Below the pieces are notes generated by a model. That model did not search any database. It was not told the DNA's origin and saw only the letters and a list, made by a program, of their open reading frames with translations. The position numbers were made by a program, and so were the translations under genes. Below are positions 1 through 13,305 of a DNA stretch of 64,000 bases, in pieces; the stretch's first letter is position 1; each line of letters opens with the position of its first letter. The stretch is from NCBI RefSeq assembly GCF_963422355.1, contig NC_085088.1:5905414-5969413 (forward strand), written 5' to 3'. This DNA is from Corticium candelabrum (taxonomy: Eukaryota > Porifera > Homoscleromorpha > Homosclerophorida > Plakinidae).

Positions 1-70
1 GCAAGTGTAGCTTGCATTGTTGTCTATTGGATCTCCTCGTTTTTTCCACTTGTAGCTCGTTTTCATGATG

Positions 71-73
<3 letters not shown>

Positions 74-155
<82 letters not shown>
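74..155. repeat. (GT)n microsatellite
   Basis: Near-pure GT repeat with a GTTT interruption near the end. In copy 2 of the array the matching position (about 25030-25070, other strand) carries the 5' end of a Helitron-like element. The repeat may therefore mark the spot where that end was lost in copy 1. Confidence 0.95.
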
Positions 156-156
156 T

Positions 157-563
157 GTGTGTGCACCGGGTCTCCTCTCGAGGGATCGACCCTTGCAAAA
201 AATTTCTTGATGACGCAAACGCTTCACATTCTAGTTTATTCGAACACACACCTACACCAGTCCTTTGCAGACGGTACGCGTCGTCGTCCTTCGCAATGAT
301 GTGAGCAATCAAATGTTTATTGCTGACGGAACTTACTCTTTTGTTTCTCTCCAAATTCTGATTGCATTTGCATCAAATTCAACCTAGACATTTTGTAACA
401 AGCGCTACACGGGGAGTGTGTCGATTTCTATAAAAAAGCGCAAAGACAAGATTCGAATTCATTCAGCACATCCGGAACCTCGCAACAAAGATTGCACGTG
501 ACATGTCCACCCTGCGTCTTTCGTTAGTATCTTGCCCGAACAAAGGACGGGGCATGGATTTAG
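157..563 (+). mobile_element. Helitron-like non-autonomous element, copy A (5' truncated)
   Basis: The sequence matches two other copies in the window: B at 23245-23820 (+) and C at 25066-24519 (-). Shared landmarks are GCACCGGGTC followed by a GATCGACCC-like block, a GATGACGCAAACGCT block, and a GC-rich hairpin near the 3' end (GCCCG...CGGGGC) followed by a terminus ending in TTTAG. It lies in the intron just upstream of the copy 1 exon at 3583. The 5' end has been replaced by the GT repeat. No coding capacity is visible. Confidence 0.65.
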
Positions 564-1403
<840 letters not shown>

Positions 1404-2881
1404 TTATTCTTTACCAATAATAATGTTCACAGTACTGCAGTTTGTAAAGACGCAGTCAGAAATGACAAATGGCGCCGGATTCTGTCTTCCCGTTTCAGAC
1501 GGCTGTTCAACCTCGACTACTTTCAGCTCATCTGCCTGTTCCATTGTCTCTCCGGACTCCTTGACTTTTGCGTCAGTGTAATCGGTGTGTCCATGGCCAT
1601 TGTCCAAAACTTTGCACGCTGCCATTTGCTGCAATTCAGATGGCTCTCGATATTGTCTCAGTGCTTGCAAGGTTTTGTGGCCGGTTCTGCCTTGAATTAC
1701 ATGTTCAGGAACTCCCGCTTGAAACAGCCTTGTCGCACTAGTAGCTCGAAGAGCGTGGTTGGTTCGAACTGGAAGACCAGCTTCAGCTGTCATCACTTTC
1801 ATCATTGTAGCCAACGTGTTATGACCGATTACTTGCTTTGAATACCAAGGACCAAATGAAGGAGTAGACGACAAAGGTTTATAATAGAAGGCTTCTCGAG
1901 AAAATCCTGCTGGCAGCTTACTAAGATAGAGATCCAAAATTTTTACGTGGCAACGGTCACCGGCTTCTTCATTAGCGTATCTGATAAACCACAAACCACA
2001 AAATGCTATTACCTTACAGAAACACGTTGGAGCTTGACTATAATTTACCTTGTGACTTTTTTGTTTGGATGCCGTAAATCACGTAGTCCACCACTATGAT
2101 TTTTGGATCCGTGCTCAACATAAATGTAACAGACTTTTGACAATCCGTCTGTGGTTTGGCTGCATCTAGTCACCTGACTCCATTTGAGGCTTCTGTGCTC
2201 CGCACCACCTCGAAGAGCAAAGTTTATCCCATTATAAAAGAATACTGCCCTCAGTAGTTTTACAGGTGTGTCTAAGCCAATTACTCCCTTCTTCCATAGA
2301 CTGTCTTCTTCTTCAGCAGTGAATACACTGGAACCCTTGCGGTTCGTTCCTAGTCCTTCTTGACGTAATTCTCGACAGACTTTATCAAGAGCATTGCGCA
2401 AACCTTCAAAACGATGGTCTGCCTTGTCGAAAAAATTAAACGAATCGCTTCTGTGCTGAGCTCGAAGTACACGTTGTAGCCCACACACCAATTGTACAAG
2501 AGTTTTTGGAGGATACTTGTCACCGTTGGTCTTCCTCGCCTCCAGTAGGAAGCATATTAGCCACTCTTGCAAAAGTTGTGAATCCTTCGTTGAGAGAATG
2601 TCTGTGGGTACCTGCTCTTCTTGTGGAGCATTCTTGTTTCGATTGCTTCTCCATGCTTCAAATGTTCGCATCGTCCAACTGTTGCAGGCAGTCGTGTTCT
2701 TGCAAACCGTACCCTTGCTGTACTCCTGTACTTTGTCCGTACTCGTCTTTTCAGCAAATCTGCTGTCCAGCTGGCTAGTACTAGTGGTAAGCTTTTTGGA
2801 ACCAATGCGTCTCATCTTTGTTGGCGGCTGAAAGTCGTCGTCCTGGTCACTATTACGGTCTTCTTTCTGATCCCACATCAC
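1404..2881 (-). CDS. Crypton-type tyrosine recombinase (DUF3504-like), two exons
   Basis: Two exons join in frame: 2881-2049 and 1980-1404, with a 68-bp GT-AG intron, giving about 469 aa. The first exon has a basic, low-complexity N-terminus, then a core of the kind found in Crypton elements and in Crypton-derived genes such as the ZMYM/QRICH1 group, with FALRGGAEHRSL holding the first catalytic Arg (about residue 224). The second exon carries H-A-L-R (His 353, Arg 356), the GRTGH histidine (379) and the likely nucleophile Tyr 388 in LRQYREP. All catalytic positions I can check are present, so the protein may still be active. It lies inside an intron of A2M copy 1, antisense to that gene, in a block missing from copy 2. 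No terminal repeats were identified. The family call is from remembered motifs. Confidence 0.75.
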
Positions 2882-3094
2882 GCTGGCAAAACACGTGGAT
2901 ACTGTACTGTACTAATACTTTTGAGCACGTGGCCTTATGGGGCTGACGTGCACGTCAACAACACTTCACAGCTGTCAAAATGTGGTTGTTTGACATAAAA
3001 CTCTAGCTGTCATTGCAATACACAACCACTCTAATTCAACTTGAATAATCTATGAACTCTAATTACAGTAGGATGTTAAACATGCAACAAATAG

Positions 3095-3257
3095 GTTAAT
3101 GCATGGTAGGGGCGACGATATCCAGTTTATTGACCTCGGTCTTTTCGGGGCTTTCTCCTCGATAATTAGCCGAGGCGAAGCCGAGGCTAATTATCTCGGG
3201 AAGCCCCTCAAGACCTCGGTCAATAAACTGGATATCGTCTCCCTACCATGCGTTAAC
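3095..3257. repeat. long imperfect palindrome (foldback element)
   Basis: Two arms of about 72 bases, starting GTTAATGCATGGTAGGG and ending CCCTACCATGCGTTAAC, pair around a short centre GAGGCGAAGCCGAG. The arms include CCAGTTTATTGACC and its complement. It lies in the same extra block as the Crypton and is not present in copy 2. Confidence 0.8.
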
Positions 3258-6152
3258 ATATATATAATGCCAGGCTTATCCTGGAAAGGTTTGGTAGAGA
3301 ACTTTGTTCTGTTGGAAACTTAGAGTGATTTGCATTGTGTCGTTGCATATATTGATAATATATTTGATATCTGGAATCATTTGGTACATGGAGCACACAT
3401 AGCCTGGAAATTCTGAAGTCTAGCTATTGCGAGGTAGACATCGCATATATAGACTTTGACAATTAGCAAAGCTGTGTCTAACTTACATGAGCAACTATCA
3501 ATTTGACTTTGGGCATATAACAACAGAATTATTGTAAGGATTTGTTTTACAGTGTTTGATTGAGTGTATGTTTGTTATGTAGGTAATGGCTCGTGGCAGT
3601 TTGATTGTGCACGGCTTTAGGCAGTTGAACAGCTCTGCTACTAACACTAGTCTTGAAGTCTGTGTTACCCATGCCATGGCTCCGTCGGCTCAGATTGTGG
3701 CTTACGTGATCACGACTGATGGTGAAGTAGTTGCAGACAGTCTTTCGGTTTCTGTCGCCATAGGCTTTGAGAATTCGGTTTGTCATGTAGCAGAGAGACA
3801 TTCAAGCATTGAATTGTTCTAAGTTGGAATTTGCTATTCAGGTGAATGTTTCATTTGATGTAACCGAGAAAAAGCCTGGCGACGATGTAACAGTTACTGT
3901 CAAAGCGGCACCTGATTCATTCGTGGCTGTTGCTGCCGTTCACTATAGTGTTGCATTACTAGCAGACACCAAGGATATCACACAAGCACACGTAAGATGG
4001 ATGCAAAACATTTGAGAATATTAGAGAAGTGATTGCTGTGCATGCTAGTTGTTGTTTGGTAACTGTTATGTGTGTGTAGGTTGTCAATGAGCTTCAATCA
4101 TATGACAGTTCAACTCCAGATTGGAATAACAGTCCTATGCGGGGGTTTCTTCAGAAAAAAAACATTCTATATGGTGGCCGTGGTCATCGGGTGGTCAAGA
4201 TGCACATAGCATATTTGATGTATGTTTTATTTATTTTACGTTGTTGATCCTTGTGATCTAATTAGACAATGGCAATGTATTACGTCTAGAAAGCAGGCAT
4301 CGCGGTATTGACAGATACTACTTTGTACAAAATAGAAAAAAAGCGATTTCGAGGAGGATGGTCCCGGAACTGGAACGGCTATTGTAGTCGTACAGCTTGT
4401 AATCAGTTAATATCCTTTGTTTCATCATACAATGTAGTATATTTTGCTTATGTACAATTAGATTCATATGCAACTACTTATGACGTGGCCCCTGATGCTT
4501 CTAAACGCCAACCTAGTGTCACTGCTTCAACAACAGGTGAATTCGAAATTTTAGAACCCGAGAGAACGAGAACTTTCTTTCCTGAAACATGGTTGTGGTC
4601 TGATGCAGTAACCGGGTAAATAAGATCAAAATGTTATATTATGACCTCGTGTAACATTATCTTGTGCTGTAATGCTGGTAGAGCTAATGGAATGACTACG
4701 TTTACAAGCAAAGTTCCAGACACCATTACGACATGGGTCGCAAGTGGTTTTGCAGTCAACAACAAATCAGGATTGGGTGTCCCTGCGACAAGAGCTGAGG
4801 TACTGAATGATATATAATAGGGTATATATTTACATTAAGTAAATCTAACAAATATTTTCATTTTTGTTTTTTTAAATAATGGCAAATACGACTTGCGAAA
4901 TAATTCTTTTTATAGTTAAAGGCATTTCAGCCATTTTTTGTGTCTCTCAATCTTCCGTACTCCGTCAGACGTGGAGAGCAGTTGGGTCTCAAAGTGACTG
5001 TGTTCAACTATTTGGATGTTGATATTAATAATGTGAGAGATTTTGTCTACTTATTTGCTGTTATTTCAGTGTCAGTGTGCTTTGCTTTTAGGTGCTTGTC
5101 GAACTGGAAGAGAACAGAGATCTTCTTTCTGTGTCGTATCATATTTCGACGAATGAAGCAGAACTAATCAACCCTCCCGAACCGCCTAGACTCTCGAAAA
5201 CTATTTCGGTCACTGCTAACAGTGGAACGACAGTTGTGTTTGCAGTTACCCCAAGAACGGTGGGTCAAATTGCTATCAAAGTAAAAGCAAGATCGAGTGT
5301 TGCCACTGATGCCGTGGAGCGCCAGTTGCTTGTTGTAGTAAGTCGATTCTATTTGTCAAATAATAAGAAAAGTGATGCTCATGCTCTAATGTAGTCTGAA
5401 GGCCGAGCAGTTGATTACACTCAAAATGTCTTCATACAAATGGATCAGTCTAGTACGTAGGATAAACATAGATGAACTACTTCGCATATGAAATGCACGA
5501 TGTATTATATATATTGCTATCTCATGTACTATAGATCAAAGTTATAAGCAGTCGTTGTCTCTAATTCTGCCGTCGGATGTCATCAAAGACTCATGCCGAG
5601 CTACTGTTTCAGTTATTGGTATGATATCTTGAAATATTTTGTATCTATTTTGTAAACATCTTCATGAATATATTATTTTAATAAAAATTAATTTTATAGA
5701 ATAAACAAATTTGTGCAAACATATTTTGTAAATATTTTGTGTGGAACTGTTGATCATGGGGTACGTATTGCAATGATTAGGTGATTTGATGGGCTCGACA
5801 TTAAACAATCCAGAGCAGTTGGTGCGCATGCCATATGGATGTGGAGAACAGAATGCTGCCAGTACGGCACCAAACATATTTGTTCGTCAGTACTTGGATG
5901 CAACAAAACAGTTGACATTTGACCTGAAGTCAAAAACGAACAAATATATGACAACAGGTCTAAGTTAATTCAAAGCGGTTAGATGTGTCAGTAATGTGCT
6001 AACTCGGTGTTTGTGCTTCGTTTTAGGATACCAACGTCAGTTAAACTACAGACATGATGATGGCTCGTACAGTGCATTTGATGGAAAGGATACCAGTGGT
6101 AGCCTCTGGTATGTTACCAGACTTAGAGGCTTATGCATACATGTGATAGTAG

Positions 6153-6192
<40 letters not shown>

Positions 6193-6249
6193 CTGTGTGT
6201 GTGTGTGTGTGTGCCTGTGCCTGTGTGTGTGTGTGTGTGTGTGTGTGTG

Positions 6250-6308
<59 letters not shown>
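6153..6308. repeat. (GT)n microsatellite in copy 1 intron
   Basis: GT repeat with GCCT interruptions, in the intron between the exons ending 6108 and starting 6415. The same intron carries (CA)n in copy 2 (20337-20451) and copy 3 (37475-37660), so the repeat predates the duplications. Confidence 0.95.
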
Positions 6309-6312
<4 letters not shown>

Positions 6313-8821
6313 GAAAAAATGATGTAGGTCGCAATGTATCACAGATGATGACATTTGTCAAGCTACAGTTTCTGTCCATTTTATCAATCACATGATTTTA
6401 CATTTGTAATGTAGGTTGACAGCATTTGTTGTAAAATTGTATGCTCTGGCCTGTGAGTTTGTAACCATTGATTCACAACAAGTGATACTCTCGACAGAAT
6501 GGATAGCAGAGCAACAATTCTCGAGTGGCGCTTTTCCCACTGTTGGAATACTCATTCAAACATACATGAAAGTGAGTCAGCACGATCGAATTATGAAAAC
6601 ACGATATCTTTAGATGCAGACGCAGCAAAGGCTTGCTGTGCTTTGTATAATTCAGTTGTTATAGTTATTAAGTAGTTTTTTCTTAGGGAGATCTTGATGG
6701 GGAAACTGCCAACACAGCGTTTGTGCTTATCTCACTTATTGAAGTCAAGAATGCATCCAACATCGATGTATGTTTATTAGTTTGACAATAATCTTTGTCA
6801 AAAATATACATAGCATAATAAAGTTTGAAGGTGGTGGTGATGTGTAGGCAGCACCAGCAGTCGATGCCGCTATCACAAAAGCTCAAAGCTACCTACAAGA
6901 AAAGTTGACGTCAACGATTAGACATTATACTATCTGTATTATGGCATATGCTCTTGCACTTTCTAAAAGCTCAATGACATCTCAAGCTATCACCAAGCTA
7001 AAGTCTATTGCGACTGTAGATGGTAAGAGAATGGCTGTGTTCGGCAGAATTTTTACCTTTTTACTGAAGTTTGTATTCATGTGTTTAATTTTATGAAGGT
7101 GGAGTAATGTACTGGAAGGAGACCGGCGGCTCAAGTAGGAAGAGAAGCAATGATGATTTCTTTTATTATCCTTACCATGCACCGTCGGCTGAAATTGAGA
7201 TGACTGGCTACGGTCTTTTGGCCATCATGCAGACAGGTGACATTTCTGGTGGGCTGCCAGCTACTAAATGGTTGAGTAAACAGAGGAATTCGCTTGGAGG
7301 ATGGTCCTCAACTCAGGTAAAGTTTCCATTGTCAATTTGCCTGTAAAGTGTATGTTGATGTGTCATACAGGACACGTGTGTTGCTCTTCAAGCTCTCGCT
7401 AATTTTGCTACTGCTGTGCACAGTGGATCTGGATATCTCAACATTCAGCTTACTTCAGATGTTGATTTAGATTTCTCACATTTATTTAGTGTTGACTCTG
7501 ACAATGCACTAGTTCTTCAACAAGCAGAGGTCGTCTTTTGTGTTGCTAATTTAGGTGAAGTCAATCATTAGTTGTTGTTGCATGTTCTAGGTTCCTGTTG
7601 GTGGCAATCTTAGCTTGAATGTGAATGGGTCTGGAACTGCTCTTCTGCGGCTACTAATGAGTTAAGCACGTGTTATGTTGTGTGTAATACTCTGTTTTGC
7701 ATCACTAAAATATATGTAAATATATGATGAAGAAAGTGAAGGAAAGAGAGTGTAGAGCTGTCAGATGCTCACAGGAGTGTTCACCGAATTGATGCATGTC
7801 TTATAGATTGCATGTTGTTAAAATATATTGATAGATACATAAATGACTTTGTGCGTAGTGGTGGTTGGTTCTAAATACTGAATACAGGGAGTTCATTTAT
7901 GAAGGTTGAAGTAGCGTTGTTGTGTCATATGGAACCATGAGGATCTGGTACAAGTCTATATAGGTTGAAGACTCATATGACAGATAAAGCGTTTGATTTG
8001 ATGTTTGCTAAAAATTACACAATAAATTCATAAGGCAATCTATGCTTTTAGGCACAAGAATATATAATTCATTGACAAAATCAAATCAAATCGTATGTGC
8101 ATACTTGTCTCACATGGATAGCTCCTTTTTTGACTTTGCATGACATCATAAAGGCAAGGAGTTGGCTACACAAGACTACTATATAGTATGTGCATGCATA
8201 GATATGGTAGATGTAAGATATAATGTTTATGTAAACATGTGCGATTGGTGTGTAGCATGTTGTTATCAATTAGCATTATTTGAACTTTAGGCTACTGTGG
8301 CGTACAGCGTTCCTGCACGTGGTAGCTCAGAACCGTCTTACCAGCTGGTAGTTGATGTGTTGGAGAAGAATACTAGTGGCAGTATTGATGTAACACTTTG
8401 TTCAAAGCAATTACGTATGCGTTTCATGATATTATCTATTCTTACTGATGCTCTGAGTGTGTATTTAGATATATAAAGAATAAGAACTCTGGCATGGTTG
8501 TTGTGTTGGCTGTGCTCCCATCTGGATTTGGAGTTGATCATGATGCAATGGAGACAGTATGTCTAATTGTGTCGGTGTATACTCAATTAATTGATTATAT
8601 TTATGTAGACATGAAACTGAATAAAGTTATAACTGTATCTAACTTAAAGTTATAATGACTGGGACAACTGAAGCCTTATGCTGTCTTACTTTGACAATTT
8701 TGAAGCTTGAATTAGTGGCACAGCAAAATGACATACTGGTGTACTTTTTGGTCCAAGGACAGACCCCTCATTGTCTTCCATTGCAATTTTGAATCCAACT
8801 GACATTGCTGTATACAAGTAT

Positions 8822-8950
8822 AGGTTATAGTATGATTAATGTGCTATAACCAGTGCAAGGGGTGGGATTACCACCCTGGGCGAAGCTGAGAGCTACAACT
8901 CCGCTGTGAGTAACAGCGTATAGCACGCGAATCATACGATAAATTATACC
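8822..8950. repeat. foldback insertion in copy 1 intron
   Basis: GGTTATAGTATGATTAATGT near the left end is mirrored by ATCATACGATAAATTATACC near the right end, with mismatches. The block falls inside about 300 bp that the matching intron of copy 2 (17750-18100) does not have. Class unknown. Confidence 0.4.
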
Positions 8951-9711
8951 ATAGTCTCCTGACATGTAAGTATAAGTGTGAGTGGTGTAATAAACGGAAG
9001 TAGCTTATTCCTTACTTACCCTGCAGTACATGGTATACACCAACTCAATACTTGCTCGTGACTGGTTGCAAGTCATGTGACCATGAATATATTAGTATGT
9101 TTAAATAGGATGTTTTGTTTGTTGTATTCATGGCTTCGCTCTGTATGTTCTCAACAGTTTGTGCAAATATTGTTACTAATATTTGAAAATTCTAAGTTAT
9201 TGTTTAGTAAGAGCCGTGAATTCTCACTTTGTGACGTTTAGTACTTGAAATTCAACTCGGATGTGAAGAAGTATGATGTCAGTGGAGATCGGGTGGACAT
9301 TTATCTCAACCAGGTTAATCATTGAGCAAATGTGGATAATGGTGCTGTCAAGATTGACAGTTATGTACATTCTTCAGCTTGTGTATAACAGCAAGAAATG
9401 TGTAGTACTCACAGCCAATCGTCAGTATGATGTTGGAAATGTGAAACCAGTCCCTGCTGTTGTCTATAGCTATTATGAACCAGGTTTGTCCAGCATTTAC
9501 AAGTCTCTAATATGTTACTATGTAGATGCTATTGTCAGATCTCGAGAAAAAGTCAGTGCTGTATGCACCATCAACAATGATTGGCATGACTGTCTGTGAG
9601 CTATGTATGTGTAACAAGAATTGTGCTGGATGTGATTTTTACCAGAAAGCTATTGGCTGCTTGACACAGAAACCATCTTCGAGCTCTCCATCTGTTCCAG
9701 TATTTTGTTGA

Positions 9712-10208
9712 TGACTGTTCTAAGACTTTTATTGGTATGGTGGTGATGACTTTATTGCTGGAATGATTCTGTTAATTGACTGGATGTAACGGGTGGTCAA
9801 GTGTAAAAGAGATCAACTACTGAAGAATCTTAGAACTAAAATTACATTTTATAACTACGAACCCAAAAAGGGTTCCAGTTACTACCACGTTCATTATTGG
9901 AGATGAATGCAGCTGGTCTGTCTGTCTGTCTATCTGTCTAACGCCATCCGGCCTTGCAGCTTTCATTCTGTCTGTCAGTCTGTCTGTTTGTCTGCTTGTT
10001 TGCCCTCTTGCACAGCTGTTAAGTTGCTTGTCTATTTGTGTGTTTGTCTGTCTGTGTGTCTGTCTGTTTGCAAGGGCGGCAGAGCCGGTACAGCAGTACA
10101 GCGAGCGCCTTACCAGTTTTTGAACCATCTTGCAAGATGCAAATGGTATTCGTTTAATTAATCAGTTTGTTGCTGCCGCAACACTTTCTGGAGGGCTCCA
10201 CCATCCTT

Positions 10209-10270
<62 letters not shown>

Positions 10271-10412
10271 TGTGTGTGCACGTCTGTGTCTGACATGTCT
10301 GTTTTCTGTAGATCTGTCTGGGTGTGTGTCTCTCTGTTTGTCTGCCTGTCATAATATTATCTTTTTATAAATGAAGTTAGATACAATAGCAAGCATAAGC
10401 TATAATTACATT
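9712..10412. other. 3' flank of copy 1 with CTGT-rich repeat and (GT)n
   Basis: After the copy 1 stop there is a short tract shared with the 3' flanks of copies 2 and 3 (around GGATGTAAC). A degenerate CTGT/TCTG repeat follows at about 9914-10075, then (GT)n at 10210-10266. No gene seen. Confidence 0.6.
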
Positions 10413-11620
10413 TCACAATGTCCAACTGCTAATTACAACACGCAAATTAAGTAAAGTATGTCTTTGTTCAACAAAACCTAGCTTATGAGTCAGAGATGTT
10501 GCTCGGGAATGCCTGTACCAAGCTGAATGTCTTCCGCAGGAACACTTTTGCATTGTTTTTCTTAAGGATAGCAATTCTCTTTCTCCGTTAGTCTCTAGAA
10601 TATATGAACTTTGCCATGTCCGGTTTCTACCTTCATCTCTGGATCTCTTTGATAGTTGATCAAGACAGGTTTCAGCGTACTTTCTCCATCGCCCCAAGTG
10701 CGCCATTACCAATGGGACTACTTGAACTGACGTACCTCTTGGGTATGTTGCTTTGGCATTACGAGCCCTCTTCCATTCCTCACGTCTACAAGCTGCAGCC
10801 TCAACAGTGGTGCAGAAGTTGGAAATATGTCAGAACTCCAGGGGCTAACTGTTCTTTGCGAAGGTGGATTTGGATGACTTAGACAATTAGACCACACAGA
10901 CACGATGCAATTGTGTGTCCAGACTGGCGCTCCCAGTCTTGCAAGTGATCTGAGGAGAACCACTAGTGTCGGTTATAGATGTACCACGGTTACAAATCCG
11001 AATGTCGTCAGTGTATGGCAGAGAATTAAAGACCGAGCCTCATGAGAGCCGCCGAGCAAAGTTCGTATGAATTGAGTGCAAACTCTCTTGATGCTGGTAT
11101 TACATAGTCAAGAACCTGGACGTCTTTACCTAGCTTGTACAGATCAAAATATTGCCTCATCTCTAATACCGGTAGTGCTATCATTTTCCAGCCATTTAGC
11201 TACGTCTGCCCTGCTTCTGCCCTGGTTTCCATTGTTAGCTTGTGGTAAAGCTATCTTGGTGACGACAACACGTCTAACTAGGATTGAATGGAGAACGTGA
11301 GAAATAGAAATTGCTGGTTGTGACGCTGATATGATTTCATCTACTGCTGACTTAAATCTGAAAAAGGGTTTGACAACTCATTCACTAAAAGTACCCAAGA
11401 AACCAGGAAAACTGACAGTGCGATGAAGCTGACCAGAGACAAACCGAATCCAACAAATTTGATTGACAAGGTTGCCTGGTTCTGCACAATATCATCCAAA
11501 GAATCACAACCTATTAGGGCAGTGAATGTTGATTGTGACCGAAAATCATAAATTTTAGCAGCTGACTGAAAAAGGTGTGGAGGAACAGAACAGCCCAAGT
11601 GATTGTGGATCCTGGACACA
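10413..11620 (-). mobile_element. decayed LINE (non-LTR retrotransposon) 3' fragment, minus strand
   Basis: Read right to left, the translation shows QATLSIK-FVGFGL (about 11500), a segment near 10800 rich in Cys/Arg, then LGRWRKYAETCLDQLSKRSR (about 10690). These are features of the C-terminal part of non-LTR reverse-transcriptase proteins, and the first matches the QASLKIKLGGFG segment of the plus-strand LINE at 13030. Frames are broken repeatedly. The match is from memory of the family, not a search. Confidence 0.5.
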
Positions 11621-12075
11621 TGACAGCTGTCTGTCTGCTTCTCTCGTTGTGTGTGTCTCTCTTTATGTATGTTTGTCTGTCTTTCTGCCTGCCTGTCTGT
11701 CTGTATGTATGTTTGTCTCTATGTATGTATGAATGTATGTATGTGGCTCAATTGGTTAGAGTGTGGAGTTGGAGATTGGCCACATCCGGGACCTTTGGGT
11801 CAGAGTTCAAGTGCGGGAGAGCCACATACATAAGTTTCCTTGGAAAAGGAACTAACATACAATTGCCTCTCTCTCCGGAGTGTCAGGTTCTGTCCAAGAA
11901 GCAAAGAAGAAGTGACATATAGACAGTGACTGCTGATGTAGTGTTTCGATTGCATACTAGTATCGTAGAAAGTATCGTAGCAAGTACTTAGTGTCTGCAG
12001 TAACCTGGGCCCTAATGGCCCTTGTAAAAAATGTTTGTCTGTCTCTCTGTCTATCTGTCTGTATGTATGTCTCTC
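11621..12075 (+). mobile_element. tRNA-derived SINE candidate flanked by simple repeats
   Basis: GTGGCTCAATTGGTTAGAG at about 11742 fits a polymerase III A box (consensus TRGCNNARYNGG). GAGTTCAAGTGC at about 11805 fits a B box (GGTTCRANNCC). The head is preceded by TATG/CTGT repeats and followed by about 200 bp of non-tRNA body and another CTGT repeat (12030-12090). The tRNA-like part lacks a clean cloverleaf, so a SINE head is more likely than a working tRNA. Confidence 0.5.
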
Positions 12076-13305
12076 TGTCTGTGGAGATGTTAGACCCATT
12101 TCAATAGGTAAGACACTAAGGCGATTAACTGCAAAGATTATTTGCCTTCAGTTGAAGTCAGATTTTGCAACTTACTTTGCTCCTCTTCAACATGGGGTAG
12201 CTACGCCAGGAGGATCAGAAATGTTAGTCCAACGCATCCAGATGCTGCTAGAGTCGGACTCAGAATTGGGAATTCTTAAAACAAATATATCGAATGCCTT
12301 CAATAGTGTCTCGATCATGACAAAAAGTTTTGGATGAGGTGATAATTCACTTTCCCCAAATTCATGCTCATGTCCAACAAATTTATGGAATCACAAGTCC
12401 ATTGCTGTACTTCAATGGTAAATATGTCTCATTTATTCCATCAGAAGAAGGTGTTCACCAAGGTGACCCCTTAGGTCCATTCCTATTTGCTTTGTTGATC
12501 TATACACCCAGTTATCAATAGGCTTCAAAAGAAGCACAGCAAGTTAAGTATTTTGGCTTGCTTGGATGAAATCCTTGTGGTTGGCTATATTCAACAGCAT
12601 CAATCAGTGCTAACTGATTTACGAAAAGAGGTCCAAACAATCAACCTGAAAATTTGTGATAGAAAATGTGAAATATATTTGCCATCAGCCAAACAGAATA
12701 ATGTAAACAGATTCTCAGTTCCCATAGTATCGTCTGATGTTGATATCATTGTTGTGTCTATTGGCAATGATTTTTATGTCCAGTCTAGATTTAGCAAATC
12801 AGCGGCTGCAGGTGTTCTCAACTGCTCATGTTGAATGATCCTCACAGTGCACTTCTCTTACTGCGGTACATGTCATGTGCCTACACTGAATCATGTAGCA
12901 AGGTGTGTGCCTCCTCCAGTTTAATTTACACCAAGCTTCTAGCTCACATTTCATGATCAGCTATCAAGAGATACTTTTGCAGCAATTTTGGGGTCGAGTG
13001 CACGTGACAAGCTGACATGGAAGCAAGCATCTCTTAAGATCAAGTTGGGAGGTTTTGGCACTACAAACTTGACACAAACCTCTGCTGCTGCTTTTGTGGG
13101 TTCGTGGTGCTATTCAATGAGCACGATTCCTCAAAGATTTCCATCTAGAATAGATCTATGTGACAGCCTCGACTGTGCGAATCCACCTCCTTTCTATCAG
13201 CATCTTTTCAAGGCAATAGCAAGTCTTCCTTCCACCTTAGGATCTGATGGAGAGACACTCATACCTCAGTCTTTGTCTGGACTTAGGGCAAATTCAGTAA
13301 AACTC
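12076..13305 (+). mobile_element. decayed LINE reverse transcriptase fragment
   Basis: Broken frames encode reverse transcriptase pieces: ISIGKTLRRLTAKII (12100) as in the RPI-x-G-x-x-RR motif of LINEs, GVATPGGSE (12190), and EEGVHQGDPLGPFLFAL (12450), the QGDPLGP motif. Downstream, QASLKIKLGGFG (13035) is typical of the region after the RT. The catalytic motif region around 12550 (MACLDEILVV, in place of the usual FADD) is degraded. At about 13306 it joins a gypsy fragment, so one insertion has truncated the other. Confidence 0.7.

Larger units (their letters stand above)
3583..9711 (+). pseudogene. alpha-2-macroglobulin/TEP-like gene, copy 1 (3' 23 exons, damaged)
   Basis: Exons follow copy 2 closely: 3583-3777, 3842-3991, 4080-4219, 4290 on (bait exon, end unclear), to 4615, 4682-4799, 4916-5032, 5092-5337, 5395-5452, 5535-5618, 5781-5957 (thioester GCGEQN), 6027-6108, 6415-6571, 6687-6767, 6848-7022, 7099-7316, 7371-7529, 7591-7650, 8291-8406, 8469-8556, 9242-9313, 9378-9483, 9539-9711. 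The N-terminal exons should lie left of the window. Damage relative to copies 2 and 3: an A run at 4155-4162 is two bases longer and shifts the frame; the donor after 7650 reads CT instead of GT; the donor at 8407 is GC; and one base is missing near 9688, so the hydrophobic C-terminal tail is lost. The region aligned with the thioester-controlling His has no His. Pseudogene is the simplest reading; sequencing error cannot be ruled out for each site alone. Confidence 0.8.

Noticed and set aside
65-304. Small Cys-Val, Thr-His and Tyr-Ile frames at 65, 459-784, 6000-6354, 10130-10370, 20289, 24354-24672 and 37170-37729
   Set aside because: Products of GT, AT, GA or CA microsatellites.
2506-2998. 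Plus-strand frames of 90-125 aa
   Set aside because: Antisense to the Crypton recombinase exon.
11742-11830. Functional tRNA gene
   Set aside because: Box-like motifs are present but the arms do not pair into a clean cloverleaf; a SINE head is more likely.
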